From positions 1-29,527 of the IMG/VR virus record IMGVR_UViG_3300046804_000856: 29,527 nt of DNA. The stretch is one strand, 5' to 3'. Of this stretch, positions 28,586 through 29,527 are shown piece by piece (position 1 is the stretch's first letter; each line of letters begins with the position of its first letter). The stretch comes from a virus. Both the position numbers and the translations under genes were made by a program. The notes under the pieces are model-generated. The model searched no databases, was not told where the DNA came from, and saw only the letters and a program-made list of their open reading frames with translations.

Positions 28586-29010
28586 TCAACGGCCCCCAGG
28601 TGGGGCATTGGGTATCGGCCCAAACGGATGGCGCTTTTTGGCCCGAGCGTTCGCTGGCAATCGGCCTTGAGCAGGATGGGCAGCTGGTCGCCGGCACGAT
28701 TTTTGAGAATTGGAACGGTCGATCGGTGGTATGCCACATTGCCTGGCAACGCGTGACGCCGACCTATATCGCCGCGGTGTACGACTATGCGTATAACGTG
28801 GCAAATGTTGATAAGATAATCGGACCGATTTCGAGCAATCATACCCGAGCGCTCAAACTGGTCAGAAAAATGGGGTTTTCAGAGGAAGCGCGGATTAAAA
28901 ACGCCGCACCCGATGGAGACATTGTTTTGATGACGCAGACACCCGATAAGTGTCGTTTTTTGGAAGCAAGGTATGGGCAAAAAATCTCCAGCACCGCCGC
29001 CGGCGCCTGA
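28570..29010 (+). CDS. GNAT-family acetyltransferase-like protein
   Basis: 146 residues from ATG 28570, overlapping the previous gene by 16 bases. Acetyl-CoA-dependent fold visible: RSLAIGLEQDGQLVAGTIFE (strands 2-3 with V-A-G-T-I), VCHIAWQ, YIAAVYDYAYNVANVDKIIGPI (helix-strand), SSNHTRALKLVRKMGFSEEA, the N-x-R-x-L-x-x-x-x-G-F core, and DIVLM. The classic Q/RxxGxG/A pyrophosphate loop is not obvious. It sits among tail genes, where GNAT proteins are seen in other phages; substrate unknown. Confidence 0.72.
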   Translation: MGWNIVNGPQVGHWVSAQTDGAFWPERSLAIGLEQDGQLVAGTIFENWNGRSVVCHIAWQRVTPTYIAAVYDYAYNVANVDKIIGPISSNHTRALKLVRKMGFSEEARIKNAAPDGDIVLMTQTPDKCRFLEARYGQKISSTAAGA

Positions 29011-29527
29011 TTACGCAACCCTCGCGATTAAGCAGGGTGAGGCCAACTTGGCAGCTGCCAAGCAATCGGCCTACATGTCCAACCCCAACATTTACTCGCC
29101 GACCGGCTCGCAAACGGTTACTTGGACAAAAACGCCGACCGTTGATACCGATGCTTACAACAAAGCGCTGGAAGGGTATCAAAATCGCCTTGCGCAATAT
29201 GGTTATGACGCGGCAGGCGATGCCCCGACACAAGAACAGTTCACAACGTACATTGAACAACCGACCGTGCGCCAAACGGTCAGCCCAGAAGCCGAACAGG
29301 CGTTACGCGCGCAAGAACAGGCGCAGCTTTACATGTCGCAAGCTGCTCGAGGAGCAGCACAAGGCCTTAGCGCGCTTGGTATTGCCTCGGCATTTCGCCC
29401 GAGCGACATTCCGGCGCTAAATTACACGATAGGCGACTTTGGCACGGTTGCCAAACCGCAAGACATTACGCAGCTCGGATCTGCGCAGGGTGTTAGTGCG
29501 ATCCAGGGCGCTGCAGCCACTCCAACC
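28973..29527 (+). CDS. virion protein (N-terminal part, cut by the window end)
   Basis: 185 residues visible from ATG 28973, which overlaps the GNAT gene by 38 bases. MGKKSPAPPPAPDYATLA, then AIKQGEANLAAAKQ, NPNIYSPTGSQTVTW and QLYMSQAARGAAQGLSAL. The K-K-S-P-x-P-P-x-P-D-Y start and Q-G-x-A-N helix are typical of phage structural proteins encoded before the large internal virion proteins. The frame stays open to the last base. It may belong to the same module as the truncated gene at the start of the window. Confidence 0.7.
   Translation, partial: MGKKSPAPPPAPDYATLAIKQGEANLAAAKQSAYMSNPNIYSPTGSQTVTWTKTPTVDTDAYNKALEGYQNRLAQYGYDAAGDAPTQEQFTTYIEQPTVRQTVSPEAEQALRAQEQAQLYMSQAARGAAQGLSALGIASAFRPSDIPALNYTIGDFGTVAKPQDITQLGSAQGVSAIQGAAATPT

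Overview
The window is about 29.5 kb from a tailed double-stranded DNA phage, most likely short-tailed (podovirus-like) and infecting a Gram-negative bacterium. It has a complete head module (small and large terminase, portal, scaffold, major capsid, decoration protein), head-tail connector genes, tail fibre and adhesin genes, an endolysin with three small membrane proteins, and a phage recombination operon (ERF annealing protein, YqaJ/lambda-type exonuclease, NinB, YbcO nuclease). No tRNA, rRNA, CRISPR array, insertion sequence or integrase is visible. No tape measure, sheath or tube gene is seen.

Layout. Positions 1-5774 run rightward: the C-terminus of a large virion protein, a repetitive tail fibre, a glycine-rich adhesin, a small fibre-associated protein, three membrane proteins and an M15-type endolysin. 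Positions 5781-10962 are a dense leftward early region of 17 mostly tiny genes, headed by three promoter/operator units. At about 11040 the transcription diverges: a 57-aa Cro-like repressor reads rightward, followed by a 388-bp structured stretch with no convincing protein gene, then a putative replication gene, a small protein, a methyltransferase and a VRR-NUC-like nuclease. A leftward glycosyltransferase (13433-14113) and a rightward methyltransferase (14129-14764) form a divergent accessory pair. From 14806 to the end everything reads rightward: a DUF5856-like protein, a zeta-type P-loop protein, terminase, head genes, connector and tail genes, then the start of another virion protein cut by the window end. 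The large virion protein truncated at position 1 fits as the missing continuation of the module cut at the right end, so the window is probably most of a circular or circularly permuted map.

Regulation. The left early promoters share a 14-bp dyad, TTTACCAGGGTAAA or a close variant, overlapping each -10 box. It recurs between the glycosyltransferase and methyltransferase genes. The Cro-like protein is the obvious candidate to bind it. Four early genes share an identical 16-nt element, AACCAAGAGAGAGGTT, that holds their ribosome binding site between AACC and GGTT arms. Between cro and the replication gene I see a predicted leftward small RNA of about 74 nt with its own promoter and intrinsic terminator, at the position of lambda OOP RNA. 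Its hairpin loop is exactly complementary to the ribosome binding site of the replication gene. This is the most interesting candidate system in the window.

Most gene junctions overlap by 1-4 bases (ATGA, GTGA or TAATG), so translational coupling is the norm, and several genes under 60 codons are supported by these overlaps.
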